Shown piece after piece: positions 5,176 to 5,713 of a DNA stretch of 5,713 nt (its first letter is position 1; each line of letters opens with the position of its first letter). A model generated the notes under the pieces. It ran no database searches. It saw nothing but the letters and a program-made list of their open reading frames with translations, and had not been told where the DNA came from. The position numbers were made by a program, and so were the translations under genes. This stretch comes from Hydrogenothermaceae bacterium (GTDB taxonomy: Bacteria > Aquificota > Aquificia > Aquificales > Hydrogenothermaceae), in the NCBI GenBank assembly GCA_026984355.1, contig JALSSG010000004.1:1-5713 (forward strand), read 5' to 3'.

Positions 5176-5713
5176 AATCTACCTGTTGTTTATAGTTATT
5201 TTTATGTATTCTTTGTCATTTGGACAGGATTTAAAAGTTTTCAATTTCAACAGCCACAAAGATTTAGAAGGTTTTGTCCCAGCTGAAACTGGAGATAAAG
5301 GAAAAGTTGCTGTATGGAAAATTGTAAGTGACAAAACAGCACCATCAGGAGGAAAAGCTTTATTTGTAATACCAGACCCAAAAACTAACAGAGGCTCAAC
5401 ATTTAACACTTTTATATACACAAAACAAAAATACAAGAATGTAGATGTATCTGTATGGATTAAAGCTGTAAAAGGTAGAGAAGACCAGGGAGGAGGAATT
5501 CTGTGGAGAGCAAAAGACAAAGATAACTACTATGTAGTAAGGTGGAACCCTTTAGAAGATAACTTTAATCTTTACTATGTGAAAAACGCCCACAGAAGAT
5601 TATTAAAATCAGTAGATTTTTACGCAGACCCGAAAAAATGGCATAAAATAAGAGTAGTTAATAAAGGGAATGAGATAAGATGCTACTTTGATGGAAAGTT
5701 AAAGATTAAATAC
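5168..5713 (+). CDS. Secreted LamG/3-keto-disaccharide-hydrolase-like protein, 3'-truncated by the window edge
   Basis: The ATG at 5168 lies inside the end of the glycosyltransferase gene (8-base overlap). AAAGGGG sits 6 bases upstream, and the frame runs without a stop to the last base, 182 codons. Residues 1-19 form a signal peptide (Lys near the N-terminus, hydrophobic core, SLSFG before Gln20), so the protein should be exported. No lipobox Cys is present. The mature part looks like a concanavalin/LamG-type beta-sandwich: an initial KVFNF strand, GGGILWRAKD followed by NYYVVRWNP (about 109-128), NLYYV, then KWHKIRV (157-163) and CYFDGK (172-177). This order of strands is typical of the sugar-binding or sugar-hydrolysing family once called DUF1080. 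A catalytic role cannot be judged from the fragment. Coupling to a glycosyltransferase suggests a job in binding or processing envelope or extracellular glycan. Confidence 0.88.
   Translation, partial: MNKIYLLFIVIFMYSLSFGQDLKVFNFNSHKDLEGFVPAETGDKGKVAVWKIVSDKTAPSGGKALFVIPDPKTNRGSTFNTFIYTKQKYKNVDVSVWIKAVKGREDQGGGILWRAKDKDNYYVVRWNPLEDNFNLYYVKNAHRRLLKSVDFYADPKKWHKIRVVNKGNEIRCYFDGKLKIKY

Noticed and set aside
5179..5520. 113-codon minus-strand open frame
   Set aside because: It is antisense to the exported LamG-like protein, which has a signal peptide, a ribosome site and family-like strands. The antisense translation has no family features.

Overview
The window is AT-rich bacterial DNA, gene-dense, with strong Shine-Dalgarno sites in front of most genes. 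The gene content and protein style (class V aminotransferase, multihaem c-type cytochrome lipoprotein, WaaE-like glycosyltransferase, Lys/Ile/Glu-rich proteins) suggest a Gram-negative, respiring chemolithotroph. My best guess is Aquificota of the Hydrogenothermaceae type (Sulfurihydrogenibium or Persephonella relatives). That is inference from protein style, not a database result.

Layout. Positions 1-933 (+) hold the 3' part of an unrecognised integral membrane protein; the reading frame is open from base 1, so its start lies outside the window. It converges on a 60-residue, two-helix membrane protein (983-1165, -) with a faint resemblance to conjugative pilins. Positions 1166-1398 form a divergent regulatory region. 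It holds a promoter reading right and then a compact GC-rich leader with three interlocking perfect complementarities, followed by a terminator-like hairpin. This leader sits just upstream of a class V PLP aminotransferase (about 1399-2541, +), so it looks like a riboswitch or attenuator of a class I do not recognise. It is the most interesting object in the window.

The aminotransferase converges on a five-haem c-type cytochrome lipoprotein (2567-4243, -), with a shared terminator hairpin between them. A second divergent region (4244-4398) carries the cytochrome promoter, with two 11-bp direct repeats over its -35 position, and a promoter for the rightward pair. That pair is a family 2 glycosyltransferase of the WaaE/KdtX type (about 4399-5175, +) overlapping by 8 bases a secreted protein with a LamG/3-keto-disaccharide-hydrolase-like fold (5168 to the window edge, +).

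The genes do not form one pathway. They are amino-acid metabolism (serine, glycine, alanine or aspartate transamination), periplasmic electron transfer, and envelope glycan assembly, separated by strand switches. There is no sign of an insertion sequence, CRISPR array, tRNA or rRNA. Both the aminotransferase and the glycosyltransferase most likely start at TTG codons, further in than the longest open frame suggests.
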